In this document: positions 63,613 through 64,000 of the stretch, in pieces | How the letters are laid out: the number at the start of each line of letters is the position of its first letter | Position numbering within the stretch: the stretch's first letter is position 1 | Assembly: GCA_030715195.1 (NCBI GenBank) | Contig: JAUYVI010000007.1 | Span: 186,001 to 250,000 of the forward strand | DNA from: Dongia sedimenti | GTDB taxonomy: Bacteria; Pseudomonadota; Alphaproteobacteria; Dongiales; Dongiaceae | Length of the DNA stretch: 64,000 bases | Direction of reading: 5' to 3' | The notes under the pieces: generated by a model | Told to the model about the DNA's origin: nothing | The model's database searches: none | Seen by the model: the letters and a program-made list of their open reading frames with translations, nothing else | Program-made: the position numbers and the translations under genes

Positions 63613-64000
63613 ATGACACCGACCAGCCTCCTCATCGGGCAGATCTCCATCGTGTTTGCCATCGTCATCGCCGGCGTCTGGTCGGCGACGCAATGGGCGG
63701 CGAGCATGCTGGGATACCAGGCGCAGCTTGGGGCACCTTGGACGGTGCTCTTCGGCTTGCCCGTTTATCGCCCCTGGCAGCTTTTTCCCTGGTGGTACTC
63801 CTACGACGCCTATGCGCCGGCGGTCTTCAATCGCGCCGGCATGCTGGCGGGAGCGAGTGGGTTCCTGGGCTGTGGTGCCGCTGTCGCCGGCTCGCTGTGG
63901 CGGGCGCGGCAAGCGCGACTTGTCACGACCTACGGCTCCTCGCGCTGGGCGACTTCCCGCGAGATTATCCGCGCCGGCCTCTTCAAGGCTTCGGGTGTTT
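63613..64000 (+). CDS. traG: Conjugal coupling protein TraG/VirD4, N-terminal part
   Basis: The first 129 codons of a type IV coupling protein: an N-terminal TM (LIGQISIVFAIVIAGVW), a second TM near residue 80 and the SSRWATSREIIRAGLF region typical of TraG before the ATPase domain. The gene leaves the window at base 64000, so no Walker motif is visible. It lies 211 nt after the relaxase, as in other ICEs of this type. Confidence 0.88.
   Translation, partial: MTPTSLLIGQISIVFAIVIAGVWSATQWAASMLGYQAQLGAPWTVLFGLPVYRPWQLFPWWYSYDAYAPAVFNRAGMLAGASGFLGCGAAVAGSLWRARQARLVTTYGSSRWATSREIIRAGLFKASGV

Overview
The window is GC-rich DNA whose gene families and order point to an alphaproteobacterium. The evidence is an ICEMlSym-like conjugative module, FixK/FNR-type boxes and Tat-type solute-binding proteins. 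A Hyphomicrobiales (rhizobial) host is my best guess, made from families and synteny only. No rRNA is present, and only a 3' fragment of one tRNA.

Region A (1-24.4 kb) looks like a low-oxygen/energy-stress gene cluster. It holds an acetyl-CoA synthetase plus 2-oxo acid dehydrogenase operon (acs, E1-alpha, E1-beta, E2), a divergent FtsH protease, a sugar-type ABC transporter split into two convergent transcription units with a hexuloisomerase-like SIS protein, an HPF-cold-shock fusion, a nitroreductase, a THUMP protein, an HslV-like Ntn hydrolase, an archease-RtcB RNA-repair pair, a frameshifted acyl-AMP ligase/ACP/acyltransferase, a CapA/DUF1614 pair and a response regulator. Nine TTGA-N6-TCAA palindromes sit 50-160 nt upstream of nearly every transcription unit here, which suggests one FNR/FixK regulon.

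Region B (24.4-26.1 kb) is a scarred junction: one copy of a ~190-bp GC-rich repeat, the exact 3' half of a tRNA-Arg(CCG) gene (a probable attachment site) and a frameshifted excisionase-like remnant. Region C (26.1-38.1 kb) is a catabolic cluster with a GntR/HutC regulator and three near-identical TGGTAYATACCA operators. It encodes a PotABCD-type ABC importer, a FrlB-like SIS deglycase, a PfkB-type sugar kinase, two SDR oxidoreductases, a D-threonine-aldolase/D-serine-dehydratase-like PLP enzyme and 6-phosphogluconate dehydratase. The best reading is uptake and breakdown of an Amadori-type (fructosyl-amino) compound through Entner-Doudoroff.

Region D (38.3 kb to the right edge) is an integrative conjugative element. 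Its quorum-sensing/excision switch is traR, traI, a two-frame msi172/msi171-like activator with an evident +1 slip site, and a divergent qseM/qseC-like pair. After this come ArdC, DUF2958, a ParB-like protein, DUF736, an AlpA-type HTH, a TraF-type peptidase, a lytic transglycosylase, a DUF3363 relaxase and the start of TraG. Between the transfer genes (50.0-61.4 kb) lies a cargo block. It encodes a reverse transcriptase-nitrilase fusion (DRT1/UG1-type anti-phage protein) followed by a translationally coupled AddB-like nuclease and AddA-like helicase-nuclease, then a truncated restriction-type nuclease. This RT-nitrilase plus AddAB-like block is the most likely undescribed system in the window.

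Frameshifts in three genes (acyl-AMP ligase, excisionase remnant, ArdC) are either decay or assembly indels. The one in the msi172/171 pair looks programmed.
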